Program-made: the position numbers and the translations under genes
Shown: one piece after another, positions 49,811 to 62,489 of the stretch
Numbering within the stretch: the stretch's first letter is position 1
How the letters are laid out: each line of letters opens with the position of its first letter
Origin: Albugo candida
Taxonomy: Eukaryota; Oomycota; Peronosporomycetes; Albuginales
Assembly: GCA_040437565.1 (NCBI GenBank)
Contig: JBDOQK010000023.1
Location: 401,182 to 465,181, forward strand
Direction of reading: 5' to 3'
DNA length: 64,000 nt
The notes under the pieces: model-generated
What the model was told of the DNA's origin: nothing
Seen by the model: the letters and a program-made list of their open reading frames with translations, nothing else
The model's database searches: none

Positions 49811-51855
49811 CAATTTAGTAGATACACCTCGAAAACAACCTTCTTCAATGATCTCCTCTCCAACGAAATGGTTCAAGTCGACATATCGACATAAACGCGG
49901 GTTCTAGAGTCCACTTGTAGTGACTTGGCAACCCTCGTGAGTCACCGGCGTTGAATAATACATGATTGTTGATGAGTCATCAGCCTTGTGTGATAATGTG
50001 GAAAGTACCCCTCCCCCGGTGTGACGGTACCGGTGTAGGATGTGGTACCGGTGGTACATGCGGTACTATCACTGCCTCGTCACAGGGTGAGCCAAAGGTA
50101 ACTGCAAGGGTGGATGACACTAAACGTCCTGCTTTGGCAGAAATTATGAAGTCGCAAGAAACCTTGCGCAAAGATAGGGCTAGAGCGAAAGCGTAATACC
50201 GCGTGAAGCTCCCAAATCCAAAATTCTCAGATGTCGCTCCACAATATCTGAACTCTATACCGGATTCTATCCAGATTGGTCACTTGTGGCCAGCAGAATC
50301 GAGGCTGCAAATTTTTCATGATTGCGAAGCAATTTTTCCAATGATTTTGGAAATGAGTCCCGCCTTGAATTAAATTCCCAATGAAAAATTGCTGACATCA
50401 CTCTTCTAGGAACCCGGCAACCCTGCGTTTTAGTCGCACCTGAGCAGTCCACAGATTAGACAGGTGTCCACAGTGCCAGGGGAAATGTTCGTGTGATGTT
50501 CACGTCCACGGCTGCATGTGAATAGCTGGAGTGCCAGTCAGTCACTATTCTAGGTAAAAGTATTTTCTTAAAGAATCCGACACCTTAGAACATTGATACT
50601 ATCTGGATGATTTCGGTGTCGGTCCGGAAGTTGAGTGGGAGGGTATTTTGAAATATCTCCAAAGAAAGGTAAAAATTTACTCGATACCTTTCCAGAAGCA
50701 AATTGCTATAAAGGAGTCGCTACGTCGACGTGGAGAGTTTACTTTGCGTCATTCACGTGCCCTGAAGTAGTGGTACGTGTTGGAAAAGTATGTGAGCAAA
50801 TCGCATTCGGCAAACATCTCTCCCATGTAAGGAGTAAGAATAATCCGATACCTATAGAACGTCCACGTTATGGTCGGCGTGGTCCATGCTGTTTAGATCT
50901 AGGAGACATTGCTACTCCAACGGCTGTAGCTCCAAAACCAATGAAGAAAACAGCAGAAATAGCATTCGTGGTCACCAGAAAAAGCATGGATTGTCAGCTT
51001 CCGACTTAATAAGAAGCAATAGTGATAGACCAACGAAAACTATCCCACCTAATATCGTAATAACTCGCCTCCGGATATCACAGCATCCGAAACAACACAC
51101 CTCTCAAAAACATCTCTTCCAGTCCTGCATCTAAAGGACAGAACATCTCCACCTGTCTTATCACAACCAGTGCAGAGGGATGGGGATATCCATATGTAGA
51201 TAGTTCATTCAGGTGGAAAATATCACAATGCGGAGCCATTCCGACACATGGTTTTAAAAGCACGACCCAGTGCTCTACATGATTTGACGACCAAAAAATA
51301 ACTTTCTGCTCTCGCGAAAATGGAGGTGGAGTGAAAAGAAGTCGAAGTGGTTGGCAGCCCGGAACATGGTGCACGGTTTCAGATTATTCCCGTAGAAACA
51401 CGGATACCAGAAGATGTAGCCACTTCAAAAGAGGTAGCTCAGTTTTTCCGAAAACGCCACAAGAAGGTTGGAAAAATGGAGCGACCAACCCGAGTTGGCG
51501 AGGTGGGATAGCTAATAGAAATTGATTTCAAAAACGCAACCCACACAAGCAGACTGGACATTCTGGTCCAAGCGGACGCACACATGTAACATGTGCACAG
51601 GCTAATTCAGGCCAACACGAATCCGGACAAAATTGTCCTAGAGCACTTAATCACCCGATCGCTATGAATGGTGTGCTACTTGCCTGTATGGCGTTCAAGG
51701 AAAAAGGAATATATGATGGTGCACATCTACTGCTGGTCAATCGGGTGTTACCTCCTTATGAATTGAGTGAGAATACACGTTTCCGACACGATGGAGTCTA
51801 CATGCTGGGGGGAAAACTTTATCGAAAAGTGGAGTGATGTTCAAAAAAATCGCCA
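49811..51855. other. Unidentified repeat-like region
   Basis: Several moderate plus-strand frames with protein-like character but no known family: 49966-50196 (starts MLMSHQPCVIMWKVPLPRC, Gly/Thr-rich with GTGVGCGTGGTCGT, ends in a Lys/Arg helix), 50635-51009 (MGGYFEISPKKGKNLLDTF...), and broken frames at 51,330-51,830 reading EVAQFFRKRHKKVGKMERPTR and VLLACMAFKEKGIYDGAHL. A cluster of GGTACCGGT-type units lies at 50,025-50,075. Probably the remains of one or two further elements; I cannot name them. Confidence 0.4.
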
Positions 51856-53243
51856 TATAGTGCGGGACATCTTTAACCATCAATCATTTAAGGAGTCGTT
51901 CGGGCTGTATCACAGCCAGTAAGATTTATCTTAATCAAAATCTGGCTCTGCCACAGGGAACTGGAGATAAAAAGCCTGAAAATTACAGACTCAGATTTAT
52001 GTTCGGTATATTTTTGGCGAAGATATGGAAATTCTAAAGCCGAGAAAGTTTAAGGGATTTGGCTCGGGCACCAAAATGTTGTCCGGCTCAAAATGAACTC
52101 CAAATATACGATAGCTAATCAGAGGACGACCAGGCTTCCATTCTAGCCAGTCAAATGGCTCAACGTCTATAATCACTTTCCTCGTGTTTAAACAGTCGAC
52201 CCTCGTTGCTAATTCTTTACAAAAACAATCAAAGATCATATCTAAAGTTCATTCATCAGTTACACCAATCACGTTGATGGCCATCATGATAGAGTTGAGG
52301 ACTCGACGGTGGGATCGGTATTTCTTCACGACGTATTTAGCAGCCTTCTTCGTCAATTGTTTTCGTTATGTATCCATGTATCGAAGACATTTCTGTGCAT
52401 GGCGTCGAATGGCTGTGAGGGAGACGGATTCCAGAGCCTTCTGTACTGTGCTAACCATATATTTCAGCTGTAGTCACACGTTTTGCGATCATAGACCTTN
52501 NNNNNNNNNNNNNNNNNNNNNNNNNNNNNNNNNNNNNNNNNNNNNNNNNNNNNNNNNNNNNNNNNNNNNNNNNNNNNNNNNNNNNNNNNNNNNNNNNNNA
52601 AGGTCTATGATCGCAAAACGTGTGACTACAGCTGAAATATATGGTTAGCACAGTACAGAAGGCTCTGGAATCCGTCTCCCTCACAGCCATTCGACGCCAT
52701 GCACAGAAATGTCTTCGATACATGGATACATAACGAAAACAATTGACGAAGAAGGCTGCTAAATACGTCGTGAAGAAATACCGATCCCACCGTCGAGTCC
52801 TCAACTCTATCATGATGGCCATCAACGTGATTGGTGTAACTGATGAATGAACTTTAGATATGATCTTTGATTGTTTTTGTAAAGAATTAGCAACGAGGGT
52901 CGACTGTTTAAACACGAGGAAAGTGATTATAGACGTTGAGCCATTTGACTGGCTAGAATGGAAGCCTGGTCGTCCTCTGATTAGCTATCGTATATTTGGA
53001 GTTCATTTTGAGCCGGACAACATTTTGGTGCCCGAGCCAAATCCCTTAAACTTTCTCGGCTTTAGAATTTCCATATCTTCGCCAAAAATATACCGAACAT
53101 AAATCTGAGTCTGTAATTTTCAGGCTTTTTATCTCCAGTTCCCTGTGGCAGAGCCAGATTTTGATCAAGATAAATCTTACTGGCTGTGATACAGCCCGAA
53201 CGACCCCTTAAATAGTTGATGGTTATAGATCTCCCGCACTATA
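51856..53243. mobile_element. Palindromic TIR DNA element with TA target duplication (Tc1/mariner-like)
   Basis: Two 644-bp inverted arms (51856-52499 and 52600-53243) are mirror images about the gap centre with no indels. The ends read TA-TAGTGCGGGA on both sides, and symmetry stops right outside, as for terminal inverted repeats inside a TA duplication. The outer ~90 bp differ at six positions between arms; the inner ~550 bp appear identical. Each arm carries, pointing outward, the same transposase-like C-terminal fragment (STVQKALESVSLTAIRRHA, RYMDT, KYVVKKYRSHRRVLNS), then an 80-codon frame. I think the fragment is from a DDE transposase of oomycete DNA elements, but this is from memory. 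The middle of the element is missing or misassembled. Confidence 0.65.
52500..52599. other. 100-N gap at the centre of the inverted repeat
   Basis: Exactly 100 Ns. The sequences on either side are reverse complements from the first base (AAGGTCTATGATCG outward), unlike the direct repeats at the other gaps. Confidence 0.97.
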
Positions 53244-53670
53244 AGGTCCGAAATTTTTTAAATAAGCGTTTAGCTAGTTTATGTTCTTTCCGATACTTTA
53301 ACCGTCCGAGAAAAATATATACAAGATGACAAGCAAATGAAGCAGCTGATAAAGCTATAATGTATAAAAGGGAATTGCTGGCGACACACCTCCAAAATAG
53401 ATTTTTTTTCGCGAGGCGTAAATTAACCACTATTTCACCCTTTTTCCTAAACATACCCCACTACTTTCTTACCGTCAATGAATTAAATTAAGAGGTCTAC
53501 TCTACGGATGTTTTGATACTGCTCCCACCACTTTATTCAGACGTTCTGTCCTGCTTTTCCTGCTTTCAAACCTTCGTTTCTACTGATTTGATCTCTGCTG
53601 TTACACCTCCAGTCTTCGAACACACCGTCCACATTTCTTGGCTGCTAGGTTCTCAGCTGCTTGCACCTAC

Positions 53671-53731
53671 ACTCCCCGACTCACTCCCCAATCCACTCCC
53701 CGATCCACTCCCCAGCTCCTCCCCAACCTAA
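53671..53731 (+). repeat. ACTCCCC-type tandem repeat
   Basis: Five irregular 11-13-bp units built on ACTCCCC(G/A)A(C/T)C. The same array recurs at 54531-54591 only because that region is an assembly duplicate. The flanking frames (53513-53915) are just translations of this low-complexity DNA. Confidence 0.75.
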
Positions 53732-53998
53732 TCCTCAGTCCGCTCCACCCACCTTGTCCACATCTCCCGCCCCTGCTGCTCTTCACGCATCCAGTCCCGA
53801 TATTTTGCTTGCAAATACTGCACCCCTATATTTGGTGAAAAAACCATCCTTTAGTTCTCGAATCCTATTGATAAGGCAGATAAACGACATGCACTATACA
53901 CTGGGTTCGTCATAATAATTGCGCGGTCAAAAGCTTTGTCGAAGCAGCGCCTCGGCCAGCCGACACATACCGGTAGGTACCGGTTAAAGCAGTCATCA

Positions 53999-54098
53999 NN
54001 NNNNNNNNNNNNNNNNNNNNNNNNNNNNNNNNNNNNNNNNNNNNNNNNNNNNNNNNNNNNNNNNNNNNNNNNNNNNNNNNNNNNNNNNNNNNNNNNNN
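53999..54098. other. 100-N assembly gap
   Basis: Exactly 100 Ns, flanked by an exact 760-bp direct repeat. The left contig stops at the tip of a hairpin; the right one begins inside the last bases of the TIR element. Confidence 0.97.
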
Positions 54099-54858
54099 CT
54101 ATAAGGTCCGAAATTTTTTAAATAAGCGTTTAGCTAGTTTATGTTCTTTCCGATACTTTAACCGTCCGAGAAAAATATATACAAGATGACAAGCAAATGA
54201 AGCAGCTGATAAAGCTATAATGTATAAAAGGGAATTGCTGGCGACACACCTCCAAAATAGATTTTTTTTCGCGAGGCGTAAATTAACCACTATTTCACCC
54301 TTTTTCCTAAACATACCCCACTACTTTCTTACCGTCAATGAATTAAATTAAGAGGTCTACTCTACGGATGTTTTGATACTGCTCCCACCACTTTATTCAG
54401 ACGTTCTGTCCTGCTTTTCCTGCTTTCAAACCTTCGTTTCTACTGATTTGATCTCTGCTGTTACACCTCCAGTCTTCGAACACACCGTCCACATTTCTTG
54501 GCTGCTAGGTTCTCAGCTGCTTGCACCTACACTCCCCGACTCACTCCCCAATCCACTCCCCGATCCACTCCCCAGCTCCTCCCCAACCTAATCCTCAGTC
54601 CGCTCCACCCACCTTGTCCACATCTCCCGCCCCTGCTGCTCTTCACGCATCCAGTCCCGATATTTTGCTTGCAAATACTGCACCCCTATATTTGGTGAAA
54701 AAACCATCCTTTAGTTCTCGAATCCTATTGATAAGGCAGATAAACGACATGCACTATACACTGGGTTCGTCATAATAATTGCGCGGTCAAAAGCTTTGTC
54801 GAAGCAGCGCCTCGGCCAGCCGACACATACCGGTAGGTACCGGTTAAAGCAGTCATCA
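54099..54858. repeat. 760-bp unmerged contig overlap
   Basis: Exact copy of 53239-53998 (offset 860 bp). It starts with CTATAAGG, the outer boundary of the TIR element, and includes the ACTCCCC array. Confidence 0.92.
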
Positions 54859-54872
54859 AGTGATGACTGCTT
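54847..54872. repeat. Perfect 12-bp hairpin with 2-bp loop
   Basis: AAGCAGTCATCA, AG, TGATGACTGCTT. The earlier contig copy ends exactly at the last base of the left arm (53998). It is preceded by ACCGGTAGGTACCGGT, another near-palindrome. It could be the end of a mobile element or a structural barrier to sequencing. Confidence 0.85.
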
Positions 54873-55059
54873 GAATTTGCCAGCTTCGAGAGCGGTTTCA
54901 AGATGGGCATCGACGTGGCAGTTGCAAATTGGACAAGGTAACTCAGAGAATCCAGTAGCAGAAGGCTTAGAATAGCAGTAGAATTGGCGAATTAAGGACC
55001 TAAATGAATGAATTTTGATTTTTTCCATCACGTGTCCGGCGACCTTTATTCTTTAAAAC

Positions 55060-56980
55060 TCCCTGCTGTTTTTTACGGATGCGACCTGGGTGGTGTTTAC
55101 AGATAAAATCGGAGATTGATAAAGATGCCCGCCAGCGGTATTTTCCAACCGTCAACATGGTTGCCCCTTTCGCAAGGTTGGTCGGCTAAAACAATAAGTT
55201 TGTTTGCTTGATGACGTTCGCTCGGAGCACAACCATGGGATTGCTGTTAATCTCAGTGGTCATCAAGGTGCCAGAATAGTTTCATCGCTGCGTCTGCAAC
55301 AAATAGCTTTGATGTCAATGGGCAATTGCTCACCATGAGAAATTGCAAATGGTTTTGGCAGATGCCGCTGAAGGTCCTCTGTCATTACTAAGAATATCAG
55401 CAACCAAAAAGTTTCTATTCGAAATCAGTACCTTTCAGGCCGCACATCTTTAAAAGCCTTGATTGGTGAGCTCGGTTCTGGGAAGGAAGTGCACCTCAGC
55501 TTCAAATCAGACGAAGAAGGTCATATAAGCCATCTCTATGTCAGTCACGTTGCATCAAAATATGTGGTTGATAAATACCATCCTGTGTTTGTGATTGACT
55601 GCACATATGAAACGAGCTGGTATGGTATGCCACTTCTCCATATTGTTGGGACGCCTCACCTGAACTATTCGTGTTCCGCTGCAATGATCTTTGTTCCAGG
55701 AGAAAAGGTTGGTGACTACATATGGACGCTTAATCGATTCAAAAATATTACGTTGGCATCAAGAAAACTGCCTTCCTGCCGGGAACTGACAGAGAAGTGG
55801 CATTCATCAATGCCACGGAAATGGTTTTTCCTGGGGTTTCTCGCTTGCTTTGTGTTTTGTATATCGATAAGAATATCTTGACCAACTACAAAAGAGGATT
55901 CCCAACCACGGATGCTAGGACTGACTTCATTGTCAATTAGACCACTATATTTCACTGCTCTACAGTCAACAAATACAAGGATATATGGGATACTTTAAAA
56001 CCCAGTATGAGGAATCCCATGAAAAGTGCCTTACGTGTCTGCGGCGAAACTTGGCTACTTTGGAAAGAGCACTTCATGGAGGCATGGACTCGAACTATTT
56101 TAATCTCGAACAGACCACTTCAAAAACAATTTCCACACGTATAAAGGTGACCATCAGTAGGTCTTAGGCCAGCTCAAGATTTCTATTCAACACCAGATTG
56201 CTGCAATCCGAGATGGTGAGGCAGCAGACCCGCTAAAAATCCACAAATACCAAGATAACCTTCTTGGTGTGTGATGTCCAGCTTCGCAATATGGTAATTT
56301 TTCTTTCCAAAAGGTCATATAATGATCAAGTCTCAAATCGGTCCCCTTCATCCATTTTTCTAGATATTCACCCAGTTGAAGGCAGTAAAAGCATTACAGA
56401 AAGCTGGGAAGTCACTGCATAAACTTTGCCTTTGTGCAGAACCTGTCACACTTGGCTTGCAAGCATAATCCGCAAGCAAAACTTTAGGCCAAGGATTCGC
56501 TGACCATAGATGACCTGACATGGGTGAAAGGAAGTCTGCAGAATTCTGTGCAAATAGATATCAATAGCTGGGAGGACATAAAATCTGAGCTCCATGAGGT
56601 GTATAATAGTGCTGCTCCCCACAAGCTCGTTTGCATTCAGCGGTTAGAGATATTTTGGCTGAGCAGGCCATTTTATCACCACTTCCCGTCAAAACGCGTT
56701 GGCGAGTTGCACAAAACGAGTCAAACAAGTGATACATCAGCCTTCGAATACCATCAACCTGAAAAAAGGAGAAAGAAATGCCTAGCTTGTGGCAGCCGAG
56801 AAATAATGATAGAACGTGTGAAAAATTGCGACAGGTATGTTAGGGCAGCAGTTTGGATTGGTATTCTTTGATTCATCTGCTTACTTTCTCTGTTGTTATG
56901 AATACAACAAGCAATCCAGCTGATGTTGAGGAGAAGAGCAGGGACTTGGCTGCAGAGGTGAGTCATTTCAATCAAGGAGT
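55060..56980 (+). mobile_element. MULE (Mutator-like) / FAR1-type transposase relic
   Basis: Plus-strand transposase with stops and frame changes. Order: an N-terminal FAR1-type stretch (HNHGIAVNLSGHQGAR, ~55,230); a well-kept 140-codon frame at 55459-55881 with HPVFVIDCTYETSWYGMPLLHIVGT, the MULE catalytic-core start (first Asp in VIDCTY); then, in another frame, INATEMVFPG and LLCVLYIDKNI (second catalytic Asp region lost or shifted, ~55,800-55,880); and a SWIM-side C-terminal part at 56524-56871 (KKCLACGSR). Upstream 54,873-55,060 and downstream 56,980-57,436, with a 106-codon frame at 57137-57457 of unknown nature, may belong to it. TIRs were not found. Confidence 0.8.
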
Positions 56981-57436
56981 TTAGTTGTTAAATATGGTAA
57001 CTGAATCAAGGATAATAATTCAGTGTAATGTTAATAATTTTTTTCTGTGTTCTTTCATACCAAAAAAGACGATATTGTTGAGGAGAATGGGAACTACGCG
57101 AAGCTATACAACCATTGCTTGACGAGAAGATGTTAAATGATCAGACAATGGTGTCATTTTTGCGTACCTTCACGCCTTAATCAACTGCACACATCTTTAC
57201 GCCGCACCATCGCAAATCATTTAGAAGCCTGGCAAAAAAAGGACAGTATCTTCTTGGAATCGTTGTTTGCATACATCCTTCGCGGGTCGTCTTCATCAAC
57301 CCGGGAGAGCGCAATATACATTGGAATACGTACGTCTGATTCGCTCGTCTACCTACATACATTCCAAATAATAGATTCCTTGGTAAATGCAATGCTTGAT
57401 GCCACAAATCAATTCGATGAGTCTTTGAGGAATAAT

Positions 57437-58337
57437 TGTTGTTGCTCTAGATGGTAAAATGGAAAGTGATATATATATATATATATATTAGGGTCCTTAG
57501 TTGTTGTTACTATTCTAAACACCAGCCTTTACGCATTGTCTTATAAGCTCCGCTGTATTAATCTTGATTGGTGGAACGAATCGCTCGTTCTTTAGGTTGA
57601 TTCGTACCTTTGGATATCTGTATCCGATTGGCGGAACCTTTTTGGATTCGTAGGATTGGCTGATGCCATTGCGACAATAATGTTTGTTCAATTGTTGCTA
57701 TTTGCATATAATCCGCCCAGATACATGGATTGGATTCCAGCCGTGTGTGCAAACTGCACAAAGCAGTGGATGCTAATTACTGTGGCATTTTTACATCCTA
57801 CTACGTTTGTGAAGCTGCGCAAGTGAGGGCAATTGTGGAGGTGCACCACCAGCTCATGTTTTTTGAGCTAATATGCTGCGTAAACTTCAGGCTTTACAGA
57901 AAGTAATTAATTTCAGCGGAGCGAAAATAAATAAAGGATTATGGCCTGCCTTCTAGACTACTTTTACTTTGCTTGAAATAAATTCAGCTTTCCTCATGGT
58001 GTTTTGCGACCCGCTTTTAGTGACCTTGAGACCAGCGGACATGGAGATACGAAAGTAGGGGTATATCTAAGAACAAGGGTGATGAATTGATGCTCGAAAG
58101 AAAATTGAAAATTGAATTAAAAAGATCCTCAGTTCGCTAGTCGCTATTCTAAGTCTTTTCCTAGAAATTCTTTCGACAGTTATGTAGAAAGCCTACGAAT
58201 TTCTTCCGACGGCTATGTAGAAAGAAATATGATTCTTTCCTTGCTAAACAGATATTCTAGAATGATCTGGAACATTCGAGGTGGCATCCATGTAATACTA
58301 TGTGTGTTACATAAGATGTGGTATCTTATCTGTAACA
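57437..58337 (-). repeat. Copia LTR (3' LTR of the minus-strand element), 901 bp
   Basis: On the minus strand the LTR starts TGTTACAGATAAGATACC at 58337, directly after a polypurine stretch (GTCGAGGGGGAG), and ends ...CAACAACA at 57437, giving TG...CA ends. Its last ~240 bp match, in inverted orientation, the LTR piece at 62490-62727. It contains the (AT)10 microsatellite. Confidence 0.8.
57469..57488. repeat. (AT)10 microsatellite within the LTR
   Basis: Ten AT units where the related LTR piece near 62,690 has only GAATATATC, so the repeat expanded in this copy. Confidence 0.9.
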
Positions 58338-61234
58338 CTCCCCCTCGACTTGCATATTCCAATATGTGACAGCTGGACAAGTCTATGGAATGGATTGGTT
58401 GCTATTGCTTTTGCTAAGAAATCAGCAAGCTTTTGTTTGGTTGGTGTATAAATCAGCTTGATGTCACCGGATTTGATGTGCTCTCGAATGAAATGATACC
58501 GGATATCTATGTGCTTTGCACAGCTTTGATATCCATCATTGTTCGCTATTGCAATCGCACTTTGAATGTCAACATAAATACTGACTGGTTCTTGCACTAT
58601 TACCCATTTCTAGCAGTAGCGATTTCATCCATGATACTTCTTGGATACAAATTAATATAGCCATATATTCCGCTTCGGCTGAACTAAGGGCGACATTTCT
58701 CTGTGGTCGTGATTAGAAAATGACTGGCATATTATTAATTGTAACTATCATTCCAGACGTTGACGTCGATTGTCTTGATCACTAGCCGAATCGGAGTCAC
58801 TGAGACAGACATCTCTAATGTTTTCTTCTCATTTTTACAAATCAAATCAAAATTGCATGTTGATTTCAAATACCGCAGTACTCGAATTCCTGCTTTCCAA
58901 TGTTCAAAACTGGGATTTTCGAGGAATCGACTGAGTTGACAGAGTGCAAAGGCTACATCCGGTCTTGTACTCATTGCAACATACAGTAATGATTCAATAA
59001 GTGACATATAGGGCCGCTTCGCCGTGTCTGGGTCTTTGTCACTACATTTGTTCAATTTCTGGCTGAGAACACTTGGATTGTACACTGGTGACGAGCTATG
59101 CTGGCTGAACTTATCAATCAATCTGTTGGTACAAGACTCCTGTGATAGGCTTGAGACTTGGTCCTTCGGATTGTATATGATTCCATACGAAGAATAAATC
59201 TGGCTCTTTCCAAATCTTTTAACGCAAGTAGTTGTGAAAGCTGATTTTGAATCAACTTGATCACTCTTTTTGATTTTGCTCCTATCAGCATATCATCCAC
59301 GTAAAGGGCAATGTAAATATAACCATCTTGATCTTTTCGAGCAAAAATGCATGAATGGGTAAGACATCGCTTGAATTCGAGTTCCTTAACAAATACATTA
59401 GAAATGGTTTCATACCATATTGCTGACGCCTATTCGAGACCATAAATACTTATCATTAACTCGCAAACTTTTCCAATTTCTGCTTCGATACCTTGATGGA
59501 GGCGCATGTAAATGTCTTCATCAATATATCCATTCAAGAAATCCGTATCGACATCGTATTGATATATATCGTAACTCAGATGACAGCATAATGATAAAAA
59601 ACTCTGATTGAATTCATCCTGGCAACTGGTGCATACGTTTCTTTGTAGTGGATACCTGGAATCTGGTGAAATCCTTGTGCTACGAGCCGAGCCTTGTATC
59701 GTTGGATTTTTCCATCTTCATCACGCTTGATCGTGAAAATCCATTTGCAACCTATGATGCGCCTGTGAAGAGGTGGATCTGTGAGTTACCAGGTAAATTT
59801 TGATTCCAAAGGTTGAAGCTCCGACTTGATGGCTTCCCCTTCCACTATTGGCTGTCATGACTTTCTAAGGCTTCTTTATATGTTTCAGGAATTTCGTCCA
59901 TGACATATGCTTGTTCTTGAGTGATGCGTAGTCGTTTTGACTTTCGATCGTAATTTTCAGGTTGTTCTTGAAAGGTTCTCTTATATGGAACTAGTTGCCC
60001 AGAATGGGTACTTTGAGGTAAAGCTATATTGCGTTGTCCAGGTAACATATGTGACGTGCCGAACATGAATGGTTCCCTTTCAGGGTCATATCTCCCCCTT
60101 GTCGCGATAATGTTGCTCCCACGTCGCGACAACTGACTGATCCCTACTCGCTGAATAAGAAGGTTGATTGTTACTAAAATCATCAATTTCCATATTGTTT
60201 TGTCCAGGCAATGATGGAGTTTGTCTATTCGCTGAATTTTTTTGACTAGGGCCCGACTCTGTACTTCCTCGTTCACTTCCATTCGATTATCATGCGGAAG
60301 ACTCGGGTGAAAATCGGTGAGTCCGACGTCTTGGATTTTATCATCTGAAGTGTCTGAACACGCTGCGGTATTTTTGTTGATAGAGGTGAACTGGTGATTG
60401 GTTACTCCTGCGTAAGTTATTGTTCTGGTTATTTCAAGTTTATTAGCTTCCTTATTATAAACGCGATAACCTTTTGCGTTGCTCTCATATCCCAAAGTAT
60501 AACCATTCAAAAGCTTACTGTTGTATCTTAGATCGCTTCGATTTATCAATGTAGGCATAGCCTGTTGATCCAAACACACGGAAATGACAAATATCGGGCC
60601 TAGAACCGAAGAATACTTCGTGTGGTGTTATCGATGTTCGTATGCTGTTTGGTAATCGATTTTTAATGTAGGCTGCTGTATTGACCGCCTCCGCCCACCA
60701 TTGTTTCTCATCACCTTTATGCTCTAGCATTGCCTGTGCTCGGTCCATAAGGGTTGTGTTCATTCTTTCTGCCACTCCATTTTGCTGTGGGCAGTATGGA
60801 ACTGTAGTTTGGTGAAAAATTCTATTTTTCCGACAATCACTTGAAAAGAGTGAGTTAATGTATTCTTTGACATTTTCTGTTCTGATGTACTTGATTGTTG
60901 ATCCAAGTTGTCGTTCCATTATTGATTTATATTCCATGAATTTTTCGAATTCTTGAGATTTTCTTTGAATGAAATATGCACTTACGTACCTTGAATAGTC
61001 GTCAACAAATGTCACAACATACCTTGCCCCACCAAATGAATTCACTTGGTCCCATTACATGACTATTCACGAGCTGCAAGACTTTCTTTGTTTTTGGTTA
61101 TTTTATGACCTTAGTTGGAAAGGATTACATTGTCAATCGTTCTTTGACACATCCAGCACAAAGCTCTTCTTTGTCGTTGCAGAGACTAGCATGACTCTCT
61201 ATTTGTAGACCAGTAACACATTTCTTTAGAACGG

Positions 61235-61334
61235 NNNNNNNNNNNNNNNNNNNNNNNNNNNNNNNNNNNNNNNNNNNNNNNNNNNNNNNNNNNNNNNNNN
61301 NNNNNNNNNNNNNNNNNNNNNNNNNNNNNNNNNN
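61235..61334. other. 100-N assembly gap inside Copia fossil C
   Basis: Exactly 100 Ns in the pre-integrase region. Unlike the other gaps I see no direct or inverted repeat at its edges. Confidence 0.95.
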
Positions 61335-62489
61335 TTTCTGGAAAATGCTCAAGACGAGCATGCCATACATCGATGTCTTGACTTTTCTCATAGGAGCACT
61401 CGCTGCGATCACTTGGTGAACTTTATTTCTTTGTAATATTGCCTTTAATATGTACATTTACCAATCATCTTCACTCTGACAATTAGCTGTTCACAATTAC
61501 GGATATCACACCAATAATTTCCAAATATGACATTGCGTCCCTTCGCAACAAGAGCCGGAATCGATAATAGGCGGCGCTCCAAATTATAAAACATCATGAA
61601 TTATTACGGATTCTTCGTTTTCCATGATGATTGGAACTGAACCAATACTCGTCGCTTGGACCAAAGCTCCATTTGAAATTGAAATATTCACTGGGTCGTC
61701 CAAAGGTCTCAATTTATCGAAATCGTCTTCATTGAAAAAGTCATATGGCTACTTGCGCCACTATCGAGGAGCCATTGCATTTGACTGTTGTTTGGAATAG
61801 CCCTAAATATGCATGTGCATTTTCTCTTCTATCCTGACGTCTCTTATTCGTGCGCTCTTTTGTCGACACTCTTTTTGACGATGACCATGCTTGTTGTAGA
61901 TAAAGCACCGTCCCTTGAATATGTTTCTGTCATTTTTGCTGCAGTTGCCTTGATAATTTAGCTTCGTTTTACTTGCTTTCAATGCCAATTCGTCATTGTC
62001 TATCTTAGTCATATTCTCCCATTCACGCTGTGAAAGCTTTTTTGCGTGCAGAAGCTCGATATCAGCCATGTTCTCAATAATTCTAATGATTGGCTGGAAT
62101 TCATCTGTCAGACTTCCCAATTTTATCACTAGTATTTCATGATCAGCAATAATGTCTCCAATCGCACCCATATTTATCACCAATTTGTCAGGTTTCATAA
62201 AATGGTCGACCCCAACTATCCCCTTTGGCCATTTTGAACATATGAAGTTCTGTTCTTAGATGCACGTTTTTGTGCAAACTTTTTCGTACGAAGAATTGCT
62301 GCAGTGGGTCCCACAAGTGCTCTGCGCTGATCGTTGTGCGCACCATTGTGTGAAATTGAGGGCTTAAAATTGGTGATAATATTGCAAATGATCTCATATC
62401 ATTCGTTTTCATGATGATAGCTAACTCATAGCTATCATCTGATGGAGGTGCCTTTGACCCATCGATGTGACTCAACAAATTCTATGTAG

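Noticed and set aside
52184-52915. Two hypothetical genes of 154 codons in opposite directions across the gap
   Set aside because: They read through Ns and are the antisense of the transposase-like fragment in each arm; produced by the inverted repeat.
53513-53915. Proline/serine-rich secreted protein
   Set aside because: Frames are translations of the ACTCCCC low-complexity array; no consistent start, splice or signal peptide.
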